49,891 bases of DNA from Levilactobacillus tongjiangensis (lineage in GTDB: Bacteria > Bacillota > Bacilli > Lactobacillales > Lactobacillaceae): contig NZ_RHNY01000019.1 in assembly GCF_003946345.1 (NCBI RefSeq), positions 1 to 49,891 on the forward strand, given 5' to 3'. The position numbers were made by a program, and so were the translations under genes. The notes under the pieces were generated by a model, which saw only the letters and a list, made by a program, of their open reading frames with translations, had not been told where the DNA came from and made no database searches. Numbering within the stretch: the stretch's first letter is position 1; each line of letters starts with the position of its first letter. Shown one piece after another: positions 16,596 to 25,128 of this stretch.

Positions 16596-17417
16596 CTAGT
16601 CGAGACCCCATTCCATTTGTCCAGAGAAATAGGGCTTGTTGTTGAGTTGGTAATTGGTCCAAGAAGCCGCGGCATCGTAGGTATCGTCGATTGGCAGGTA
16701 GTTTTGCTTGCTAGTGCCTAATTGCTTAATCGTTAAACGGTAGTGGTGCTTACTGATTTTTTTGTCGGCGAAGCCCTTGAGTGGCGTCTTGTAATCGAGG
16801 GTGTAGGTCTTACCCTTTTTGGTCAGCTTCGTCACTTTAACGCTGTCGAGTGGCTTCTTATTCATGAACGTGAGGTTACTGACATCGGTCGATGGATTGA
16901 GCCAGTTGGCATCGTATTTTTTAAGCTGGGACTTGCTATAAGTTTGTAAATAATTATCCAGCGTCAGCACGAGGCCTGGTTGGTAAACACGGGTGCGGCC
17001 TATCTTATAGCCCGTTCCCTTGAGTAACAGCTGTGTGCGAACGGGGGCCTTCAATGTCTTGACGCGTTTGAAATTGGCAGTACTGAGCCGAATCTTTTTT
17101 GGACTGTATTTTAAGTTCTTGATCTTAGCATAATGAACTGCGCCCAGAGTGAAGGTCGCGTATTCCTTAAAGTTCTTGCCAACTTGCTTGGTATCGACCG
17201 TGCTAATGGCCAACAATTGATTCTTTTTAACGTAGACGGTTCGGTAACCGGCCTTGGTCTTTAACTTAGCCCCGATGGTCATGGCCTTCTTGGTCCGAAC
17301 GTACGTCGTGAACGGTAAATCCTTGGTCTTGGTTGCCGCAGAAGCTCCGGTGACGCTACCGCCAACAGCGAGCAATGTGACGGCTAAAGCCAATCCCCAT
17401 TTATGTAATCCAGTCAT
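16596..17417 (-). CDS. Secreted Lys-rich protein of unknown function
   Basis: 273 residues with a signal peptide (WGLALAVTLLAVGGSVTG, cleavage likely after ASA). The mature chain is Lys-, Thr- and Tyr-rich and made mostly of predicted beta strands. It opens with a segment like the SH3-type surface-attachment modules of lactobacilli (KAMTIGAKLKTKAGYRTVYVKKNQ...), followed by a unique C-terminal half ending YFSGQMEWGLD. The ATG follows AGGAGGGGA. It is a single gene with its own terminator. Two tandem family I copies lie upstream, antisense to it. A wall-associated role is inference. Confidence 0.82.
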   Translation of the reverse strand: MTGLHKWGLALAVTLLAVGGSVTGASAATKTKDLPFTTYVRTKKAMTIGAKLKTKAGYRTVYVKKNQLLAISTVDTKQVGKNFKEYATFTLGAVHYAKIKNLKYSPKKIRLSTANFKRVKTLKAPVRTQLLLKGTGYKIGRTRVYQPGLVLTLDNYLQTYSKSQLKKYDANWLNPSTDVSNLTFMNKKPLDSVKVTKLTKKGKTYTLDYKTPLKGFADKKISKHHYRLTIKQLGTSKQNYLPIDDTYDAAASWTNYQLNNKPYFSGQMEWGLD

Positions 17418-17490
17418 AAAAATCCCCTCCTGCGTTCAGGATACACCCTTCGTCTTGAAATGAACACCGCTAGCTTTATGGAAGCGGGGG

Positions 17491-17630
17491 TGCCGCCAGC
17501 CAGTGCCAGTGAGGGCCTCCCGCTGTGGGGCACGTCTGCGGCCTGAGGAGCGGTCCTCCGACTTGGTTTGAAGCCTTCTTCAAAACCCGAACAAGTCTCC
17601 AAACACATCCCATGGTGTAGATTCGGGGAT
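17491..17630 (+). repeat. Family I repeat, copy R6 (3'-truncated, tandem with R7)
   Basis: Contains the 5' arm of P1, the P2 region, P3 and the first part of P4 (...GGTGTAGATTCGGG), then breaks off and restarts as R7. The 140-base unit repeats with few changes at 17634-17770. It can form P3 but cannot close P1 without borrowing the R7 3' arm. Confidence 0.85.
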
Positions 17631-17636
17631 TCCGCC

Positions 17637-17824
17637 AGCCAGTGCCAGTGAGGGCCCCCGCTGTGGGGACCGTCTGCGGCCTGAGGAACGGTCCTTCGAC
17701 TTGGTTTGAAGCCTTATTAAAGCCCAAATAAGTCTTCAAACACATCCCATGCTGTAGATTCGGGAAAGTCCGCCCGAATTAACACCATCGACACTGCGGG
17801 AACCCTCACTGGCACTGACTGGCT
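17637..17824 (+). repeat. Family I structured repeat, copy R7
   Basis: P1 includes AGTGCCAGTGAGGG and its complement near 17803-17816, almost perfect over about 30 bp. P2 is of the type with CTGCGGCCTGAG; P4 is ATTCGGG/CCCGAAT. Plus orientation; R8 converges on it. Confidence 0.88.
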
Positions 17825-18056
17825 ACGGTAGTCCATCGACGTTACATGGCGATTACGGCACGAATATTAGTTGGGTGACACATGGCTGAGATTGGTTTCG
17901 TAAGACTGGTGAGAATGACTTACTTGAGTCGGCCTTTCACTTGAACTGGAAAGATGAATGTATGTGACATTTCGACCTCAGGGCTTTTCTGCCAACGATA
18001 GCGGACAAATTGCTGAATAGAATACACATAATGTATCGGATAGACAGGTCAAGTAG

Positions 18057-18239
18057 CCGGAAGAGGTTGGGGACAATGCTCGCTGTGACGGTGGCGTTAG
18101 GGCGAGTGGGTTGCTCGTTCTTAGGCCACGGGACGAGCTTGGAAACTTGCGGGTTGGGCAAAGTTTCAAGTCGAGGGGGAAGACCGCGCTGTGGCTTCCC
18201 CCGGTCCCCACAGCGAGGGTTGCCTCCGACCTCTGGAGG
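18057..18239 (-). repeat. Family I structured repeat, copy R8
   Basis: Minus orientation. P1 contains CTCGCTGTG at 18079-18087 with CACAGCGAG at 18209-18217. On the minus strand P2 is GGGGGAAG/CTTCCCCC, and P3 is of the TTGAAAC...GTTTCCAAG type. It lies beyond the yfhO terminator. Confidence 0.87.
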
Positions 18240-18269
18240 CGGCAATCCATCCTATCTATCCTTAGGATA

Positions 18270-18304
18270 ATAAAAAAAGTGCCCAGGTAATCAAGCCTGG
18301 ACAC
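18270..18304 (-). terminator. Terminator of yfhO
   Basis: GTGCCCAGG pairs with CCTGGACAC; on the minus strand it is followed by TTTTTTTATT. Confidence 0.88.
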
Positions 18305-18316
18305 CAGAAAATTCAT

Positions 18317-21042
18317 TTAGAAATGCCGTTCCTTCTTCTGATCAGCCGTCCGCTTTGCCAATGGGCGTCGCCACTCGACGGTGACCCACAGGAAGGCGAA
18401 GATGATGAAGCTGGCCGCACTGATGAGCGCACCGACCTTTAAGCCCGGTGTTCGGTACGTCAACGTCACGTGATTCTTGCCTGGTTGCAACGGCAAGGCA
18501 ATCATTCCATCGTAATTGCGAATGATAGGGACACCGATCGCGCATGCATGGCCGACTGTACCTTGACCGGTTGACCATTCACGGTAGCTGACCAGCCTGG
18601 CGTCTTGGGGATGGCGAGGTACAGCATGGATTTTTGCTTGGTACCGGTCACGTCACCAGACAACCAGGAGACCCCACTATTTTTACGGAGCTTGAAGCGG
18701 TTCTGCTTCAGCTGGGTGACTAGTGAGGCGTAACGCGACTGGCTTAGTGAAACGAACTGGTTACTGTAGCCCGCCGCGGGTTCCTGCGTAATGTAGCTGA
18801 TCTTCAAAGTTTGGCCTTTGGTGAACTGACCAAGTCGGAAGATGTAACGGTAACCATCGGCGTTGATCATCGGTTTGGCACTCTTGCCGTTGACCTTCAA
18901 GCTGGAGTAAACCAGCGTGTTAGACGGTGAATAACCGTGTAATAGACCGGTCGCATTGACCCGAACCGTGAACGTCTGCAGGTAGCGCGGACCCGGAATG
19001 TAGGTCTTATCGGGAATGCTATTGACCTCGGCTACCTTGGCTCGCCGGGTGGCGACACTCTTAACCGTCACGGGGTCGAGCGTGTCGCGTTTCGCACCCA
19101 GGGCGTTTAACACGCGTTGCTGGTTATAGAAGGCGGATTGGTCATTCAGCTGGAGGTCGGTCAGTGCTTTAGGGACGGCAAAACCGATGCCAGCATAGGC
19201 ACTCAACTTGGTGACGGGATGGGGGTTACCGGCATTTAACCGGTACTTCACGCCCAACAGCGTATCTGTCAAATGCGTATACCCCTGAGTGCTGATTCGG
19301 CGAACGTTGGCGCTAAAGTAGCCTAAATCGTGTTGGAAAACCCGCGATTGTTCCATCAACGTTGAACTGTACAGGCTCACGCCGGGATAGTCGAACATGA
19401 TGGCATCGTTGTAGTGGTTGTAAGCACCACTGTAAGCTTGGCCAATTTCGGAATGTTGATAGTCGATGCGGTGAAGATTGGCCTTGGCACGGTTGGCGTG
19501 GACTTTATTTAAAATGGCCGCGTCCTGTTTAAATGCTTTTTCGAATTTCGTTTGTGAGCCAAAGTTGATGCCCTGCGTGCCCGCGTAGAAATTACTACCA
19601 AGTTCGACCGATAGGAGTAGTCCCAGTAGGCCGATTCGAATTGGTCGCCACTCACTGATGAACAGCAACATGGTATTTAGAAGCAAGAGCCCCAGCGCCA
19701 ACCAGAGCAAATGAAATTGTGGTTGACTGTGTAGGTAGAGGTCGTTGTTGTAACTAGGTAAGAAGCGTGCCCAGATGCGGGGAATGACTTGCGCCGATAG
19801 AAAGCCAATCGTCAACAGGCCCATGCCCCAGACTAAAGCGAGCACCTTTTGAGGGTCGTTCATAGTCTGAGCTGGCCGCGTCTGCCAAGCACGGTAGGCC
19901 GTCGTTAACGCCAGAAATGTGAAGAAGAAGACGTTTCTGAACGGAAAGCCGGCTGGTTGCTGGAACATGTGCCAGATGGTATTGAAGAGGGTCACAAATA
20001 GGCTCAATCCCATGGCAATCAACAGCCACATGGTCCGGCGTTTTTCCACCGCACGAATGCGTGGGGACACGAAGTAGACGATGAGCAACAGGAACATCAG
20101 CGTTCCCATAAAGACGGACGGTGCGTGGTACAGGTGGGATTGGTAGTTGCCAGTCAGGGGACCGAACTGGGCCATGACTTCCGGCCCGAAGAGTGGTGTT
20201 GGCAGGTAATTGGCCACGAACATGGCGTTTTTCCCAGTTAATAACATGCCCATTGCCGTTGGAATCAGGACAATCATGGACATCCCGCCGGCTAACAACG
20301 AGCCAATCAAGAATTGCCGAATAGCAGCTAAGTGCATGTGCCAAACGTCTTTAAACGGGGTTGGGTTGGGTTGATGTTCAATAATTAAATAGATAAAGTA
20401 CATGACGGAGAAGAGACAGGTCATGTAGCCTAAGTAATAGTTACAGATGATAGTGGCGGTTAGGCTGATGGTGTAAAGGCCGTAGCGGTGACGGCTAACG
20501 ATCCGGTGAAGGCCCAATGCAACCAGTGGTAACCAGATTAAGGCGTCGAGCCACATCATGTCGTAGAAATACATCGCCACGAAGCCACAGAGACTGAAGG
20601 CCGTGGAGAATAGCAGCATGGACCAGCCGCTGCGCAAGAAGGCGTGGCGGAGGAAGACGGCCATACTGAGGCCAATCGTACTAATTTTTAAAATGATGAT
20701 CCAAGTGATGGCGGTCGGTAGGTGCACCGCCGAAAATAGGAAGATCAATAGGTTGAACGGACTGATGACGTAATAGGTCAGCAACGGCAAGATGCCGCTA
20801 CCGGTTCCCAGTGAAAATGAAAATAGGTGGAATTGTCCGGTTAAAATCGTGTGTCGTAAATTCTCGAGAATGGGGATGTATTGTGCGCCCATATCGCTAA
20901 ATAATAGGTTCCGGTGACCAAACGGTGTGATTTTTAGTTCAAAGAAAACCACGCACATGATGATCAGCGGCAGTAAAAATGCTCCCCCATACACCCAGCG
21001 GCTAACGCGTAGTTCAGCTAGAGTGTGACGTTGTTGCTTCAT
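18317..21042 (-). pseudogene. yfhO: YfhO-family membrane protein, frameshifted near the C-terminus
   Basis: A large membrane protein with the YfhO start (LLFSDMGAQYIPILENLRH, FSFSLGTGSGILPLLTYY) and a dozen or more hydrophobic segments followed by an extracellular beta-rich part. YfhO proteins are GT-C-like and are linked in Gram-positives to glycosylation of lipoteichoic acid. The start is the ATG at 21042 behind GGAGGGG. After GWSATVNGQPVKV the frame breaks at about 18540 and stops at 18502; the next frame continues with DGMIALPLQPGKNHVTLTYR and a last transmembrane segment to 18317. Reading GCG instead of GCGCG at the break restores one frame of about 908 codons, so a 2-bp CG insertion explains it. 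Without the final helix the product may be inactive. Confidence 0.85.
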
Positions 21043-21506
21043 GAAAACCCCTCCGTTGATGACGAACAAAATGTCTGACCTTAATAGGATACCATGCAGA
21101 CTACTTTGTTAAAAGTCTACCTCACTTTAAGGTAAGTTCCGTAGTCGATGACCGAATCTTCGAAAAAATTTAGCGTTTGGTAAAGCAAACAACTTAAGGT
21201 TGCGTTATTGTTAAGCAGGTACACTATAACTTCAGACTGCCAAGTAGTAGATTGTAGCCACTGAGTCTCTGGGATGTCAGGGGATGGGGTGCGGTGAGCA
21301 GCTGGGTTGAAAGGCTGCCAATGTATCTAATTAAAGTCTAACTATTCCGCGTGATGCAATGATTGCGTGAGTCCCCTAATTGACGTATCGTTAGGAATGA
21401 ATACTATCAGAAAGTTTTTTTGCTAAGTAACTGAAGGGTGAAAGATGAAATACGTACCTCGTCCCAATGTTGGTAAGAATTCGTGCAGTTAAATTGACCG
21501 CGCTCC
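21043..21506. other. Gap between yfhO and R9
   Basis: Gene-free region upstream of yfhO. It includes TACCT...AGGTA (21119-21132) as a small inverted repeat and a 15-codon ORF at 21445 (MKYVPRPNVGKNSCS) that I do not trust. Promoters for both directions should lie here, but none stands out. Confidence 0.3.
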
Positions 21507-21680
21507 GGCGGCCAGGGATTCCGCCTGCTGTGGGGACGCTTCAGACTGGAAGAACACCAGTCTTCTCGCTCGCTTTGAAGCCACGAAGAACACGTGTCTC
21601 CAAAGTCGCCCGTGCTGTAAGCTGGCTGAAAAAATCGCCAGCTAACACCACTTTCACGGCCGGCTCCATCCCTGGCCGCC
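21507..21680 (+). repeat. Family I structured repeat, copy R9
   Basis: P1 GGCGGCCAGGGAT (21507-21519) pairs with ATCCCTGGCCGCC (21668-21680). P2 here is a plain hairpin, AGACTGG/CCAGTCT; P4 is AGCTGGC/GCCAGCT. Plus orientation, pointing away from yfhO. Confidence 0.88.
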
Positions 21681-21951
21681 TCCGGCTCTGATTGTGTTTT
21701 TCCACGACAATAGTCTGGAAATGTGAATACCTAGAGTTTTCGGTCGAATTGACAACGACTGTTTCAATCGTTACGCTCGGTCGTCTAAGAACACTGTGTA
21801 GGCCGAGAAGTTGGCGGACATGGCTCAGGCGGCGTTTAGATACTTTCAACCTTCAGCTAGGTAATTTGCTGACGGATTTTATCATTTCACCGAGTTATAA
21901 ATTTGGTTCATCAAGCTAAAAGATACGAGGAGATTAAATTGGCCATTTTGA

Positions 21952-22132
21952 GCCGGAGGTTAGCAGGAACTGTGCAGTGTCGAGAGTCTTAGTGGAGGGA
22001 TTTTCTCCGCTTAGAGTCTGGGTCGAGCTTGGAAACTCACGGTTTGGGTGAGGTTTCAAGTCGCCACTGAAGACTCGTGGGTTTCGAGGCTTCAGTGGTG
22101 GCCCCACAGTGCGGGTCCTACTAACCGCAGGC
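21952..22132 (-). repeat. Family I structured repeat, copy R10, just upstream of ciaR
   Basis: Minus orientation. P1 pairs GGTTAGCAGGA with TCCTACTAACC. On the minus strand P2 is of the second type, CCACTGAAG...CTTCAGTGG with inner CTCG/CGAG. It ends 44 bases before the start of the response regulator gene. Confidence 0.88.
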
Positions 22133-22176
22133 GGCCAAACAACGACAATATCAGAATTTTAAAGGAGGAATGCCCG

Positions 22177-22869
22177 TTGAGTAGCACAGCCAAGGTATTA
22201 GTTGTAGAAGATGAGAAAGAACTGTCCGCGGACATTGTTGAATTAATTAAACCGATTTGTGAAACAACCACCGCATTTGATGGTGAACAGGGAGAATTTT
22301 TAGCCAGTCAGGGTGTATTTGACGCCATTATTCTGGACCTGATGTTGCCCGGCGAAAGTGGCTTGGACCTGCTGCTGCACATCCGCAACAAAGGGGTGAG
22401 CACGCCGGTTCTGATTTTAACGGCCAAGGACACGATTGCCGATAAGTTGCGGGGCTTCAACGACGGCGCAGATGATTACGTGACCAAGCCATTTCACCGG
22501 GAGGAACTATTAGCTCGGATGAAGGCGCTGTTGAAACGAACGGGCCACTTAAACAGTAGTGATGTCATTAGCCTGGGACAGCTGGAAATCAATACTAGCA
22601 AGCACCTGGCAACCTTTGATGGTGAACCATTGACCTTAAAGGGTCGGGAATTTGATCTGTTGGCCTATTTGGTAGCCAATCCCGGGACCATTATCACGAA
22701 AGAACAGATTTTTAACCGACTGTGGGGCTTTGACTCTGAGACTAGTCTGTCCGTGGTTGAAGTTTATATGAGTAATTTACGTAAGGAACTCAAGCACGCC
22801 GGCAGTGACCTGTCGTTGCGGACTATCCGGAACGCGGGGTATATTGTGGAGGCCCCCGATGAGCAATAA
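22177..22869 (+). CDS. ciaR: OmpR-family response regulator, CiaR-like
   Basis: 230 residues from the TTG at 22177, which follows AAAGGAGG; the longer open frame upstream runs through repeat R10 and is rejected. Receiver domain: VVEDEKE with acidic pocket, phosphorylation site D54 in IILDLMLPGESG, and YVTKPF with the conserved Lys. The C-terminal winged helix contains LTLKGREFDLLAYL and QIFNRLWGFDSETSLSVVEVYMSNLRKEL, very close to the streptococcal CiaR segment. CiaR responds to envelope stress and controls small RNAs and wall genes in streptococci; a similar role here is inference. The sensor gene overlaps its end by 11 bp. Confidence 0.9.
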   Translation: MSSTAKVLVVEDEKELSADIVELIKPICETTTAFDGEQGEFLASQGVFDAIILDLMLPGESGLDLLLHIRNKGVSTPVLILTAKDTIADKLRGFNDGADDYVTKPFHREELLARMKALLKRTGHLNSSDVISLGQLEINTSKHLATFDGEPLTLKGREFDLLAYLVANPGTIITKEQIFNRLWGFDSETSLSVVEVYMSNLRKELKHAGSDLSLRTIRNAGYIVEAPDEQ

Positions 22870-24202
22870 AGTTAATCGCGCTCAACAGTGGCGGTTATTT
22901 TGGAGCAATTTCATTGGCTTTTCCATTATCTTTCTGTTGCTGGGTATCATTGTGTTTGTGCTGTTTCGGCAGACTATCTTGACCAGTACCGACCAAGCGC
23001 TGCGGGTCGAGCGAAGTGCTCGGCTGGCTGGTCCGCCACGGCAAAATGTGACGCAACCCTTTGGGCAGGACGAATCACAAGACAAAGAACTAGCGCGGCC
23101 ACATCATTCGATTCACCCGTTCATGACGACCACCCTGATTTTTAACAATGAGGGGCAAGTGATGAACAAGTCACAACTGGGGTCGCGGTACGATACGCTC
23201 AAAAACATTACGTTAGACACGACTGCAGTGGGCAAAATTCGGTCAATTTTGGTTAAGGGCAAGTATAATTTTCGGACGCTCTTGGTCAAGGTGCCCAAGA
23301 GTAACGTGGATAAGTCCGTGGCCGGACGCTACCTGTTGATCATGGAAAACATTGACCCCCAGAAGGCCGCTATGCATAGCTTTACTAAGGTCATGTTGAT
23401 TACGATGGGGGTATTCTGGCTCCTGTCGATTGCCATGAGTATTTGGATGTCACGGCTGACTATGCGGCCAATTCTCAAGTCGTGGGGCCGGCAGACCGAG
23501 TTTGTGGGCAATGCTGCCCATGAGTTGCGGACGCCACTCACGATTATTCAAAATAAATTGGAACTACTGCTGACGAAGCCAAACGATAAAATTATTGATC
23601 AGGCAGAGAGCATTGCGGTGGCTAACAGTGAAAGTCAACGCCTTCAAAAGCTGACGCAGGACTTACTGGCGTTGGCACGGTCTGATTCCAATACGGTCCA
23701 GACAAACTTTGAGAGCACCCAAGTCGCAAACTTTTTGGCGTACACGGTCGAACCGTATACGGAAATTGCGGCTAGCCAAGGTAAGCAGCTAGAACTGGCA
23801 CCGGTCGAGGACTTTACCGCGACGATGGATCAAAATTTGATTCACCAGTTAATGAATATTTTGATCGATAACGCGATGAAGTACTCACCGCAGGGCAGCA
23901 CGATTACGGTATCGGCGAAATTGACCGGCCGGAAGTGGCAACTCGTGGTCACTGATCAGGGTATCGGGATTAAAGCGAACGAACGGCAACGTATCTTTGA
24001 CCGGTTCTACCGGGTCGATTCTTCTCGGAGCCGCCAAACTGGTGGTAACGGGTTGGGATTGTCGATTGCAAACTGGATTGTCAGCCTGCATCACGGGAAT
24101 ATTGCGGTTAAGGCTAACAGTCCGCAGGGAAGCCAGTTTGTGACGACCCTGCCGCTGAATGCCTCAACTGGGCTCAACCGTCATGATAAATCTAAAGACT
24201 AG
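22859..24202 (+). CDS. ciaH: Sensor histidine kinase, CiaH-like
   Basis: 447 residues; the ATG at 22859 overlaps the end of the regulator gene by 11 bp. Transmembrane segments lie at about 18-36 and 177-198, enclosing an extracellular sensor part of about 140 residues. The phosphoacceptor is H221 in NAAHELRTPLTII, followed by the N-box (NILIDNAMKYSPQG), G1 (DQGIGI), F-box (IFDRFYRVD) and G2 (GGNGLGLSI). It is the usual partner of CiaR. No HAMP domain is obvious; the link after the second helix is short (SRLTMRPI). R11 starts 8 bp after the stop. Confidence 0.9.
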   Translation: MSNKVNRAQQWRLFWSNFIGFSIIFLLLGIIVFVLFRQTILTSTDQALRVERSARLAGPPRQNVTQPFGQDESQDKELARPHHSIHPFMTTTLIFNNEGQVMNKSQLGSRYDTLKNITLDTTAVGKIRSILVKGKYNFRTLLVKVPKSNVDKSVAGRYLLIMENIDPQKAAMHSFTKVMLITMGVFWLLSIAMSIWMSRLTMRPILKSWGRQTEFVGNAAHELRTPLTIIQNKLELLLTKPNDKIIDQAESIAVANSESQRLQKLTQDLLALARSDSNTVQTNFESTQVANFLAYTVEPYTEIAASQGKQLELAPVEDFTATMDQNLIHQLMNILIDNAMKYSPQGSTITVSAKLTGRKWQLVVTDQGIGIKANERQRIFDRFYRVDSSRSRQTGGNGLGLSIANWIVSLHHGNIAVKANSPQGSQFVTTLPLNASTGLNRHDKSKD

Positions 24203-24209
24203 CCTGGCC

Positions 24210-24396
24210 GGCTTCGGCCGCCAGGGAGGGGCACGCTGTGGGAACCGCCTGCGGCCTGAGAAGCGGTCCTCCGGCTCGATTTGAAACCTTGCCCAACCCG
24301 CAAGTTTCCAAACTCGTCCCGTGCTGTAAGCCCCGGGCCAAATCACCCGTGACTAACACCACCGACACGGCGAGCCCCTCCCTGGCAACCGAAGGC
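24210..24396 (+). repeat. Family I structured repeat, copy R11
   Basis: P1 is long: CTTCGGCCGCCAGGGAGGGGC pairs with its complement with few mismatches near 24372-24395. P2 is of the CTGCGGCCTGAG type; P3 is CTTGC/GCAAG with TTTCC. Plus orientation, in the predicted 3' region of ciaRH. With R10 it brackets ciaRH as outward-pointing inverted copies. Confidence 0.9.
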
Positions 24397-25128
24397 TACC
24401 GTTGCGATTGTTAGTGAAGGTGGTTTTAACTGCCATGATGGTTGTGATGGTGCTTTGGAAGTCGTAGACGCTGGACAGAGCTTTTCATCGGTGGTCGATT
24501 CAGTGACTCGCCAGATTAGTGAATAAATTCAACAAATTTTTTTAGCGGATTTATCCGGGTAGAATCACTTGAAAATTGAATAGAGGTTTCTGCGAATTTT
24601 TACGAATTCGTTGATGTTATTAGGCTCAGTGATGGTTATCCCTCGTTCTAGATGTCAATCGGGAGGTGATGACCGTCACTGAGCCTTTTTATGGCCTTTA
24701 TGAAACCCCAAAAATGTTATTTATATTAACGGAATAAAGGCGTAAACTAGGGTGGCAGTAACTGGTTATGCCACAAACAAATACATAACAAAAATATTTT
24801 CATTTTAAAAATTTAGGTGGTGATTTAGAGCGGGTTGCTTTCTAGGCGGTTCATCGGCCTAGAAAGTTGGCGGTACCGGATGCTTGATAGATGTTCGATC
24901 ACAAATTGACTAATGAATGAACTGCTTTCTTATTTTGACACGTTGCTAAGCTTTTTCGGGTGTATGTACATAAAGAGAAGAATCAGATAGACACTGCCCA
25001 GCATTCTGGGCAATTTGTGTAACCGTCAATACGGCTATGAATCGGCTGGGACTTTTCGGTCAGTTCGACAAGACCAAGCATCAATCATTGAGAAATAAAT
25101 ATTTCTATAATCTAAGGAGATAATTTAG
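24397..25128 (+). other. Gap upstream of the surface-protein gene
   Basis: No gene. It holds the terminator-like hairpin at 24623-24691, a short perfect hairpin (TTTCTAGGC/GCCTAGAAA, 24840-24866) and, close to the next gene, TATAAT (about 25106-25111) with AAGGAG just after it. I see no further family copy. Confidence 0.4.
24623..24691 (+). terminator. Long terminator in the gap after ciaRH
   Basis: GGCTCAGTGA pairs with TCACTGAGCC; inner GGTTATC pairs with GATGACC; TTTTTAT follows. It probably ends the ciaRH transcript beyond R11. Confidence 0.75.

Noticed and set aside
22048-22176. Longer N-terminus for the response regulator
   Set aside because: The extension is translated from repeat R10; the receiver domain starts right after the TTG at 22177, which has a strong ribosome site.
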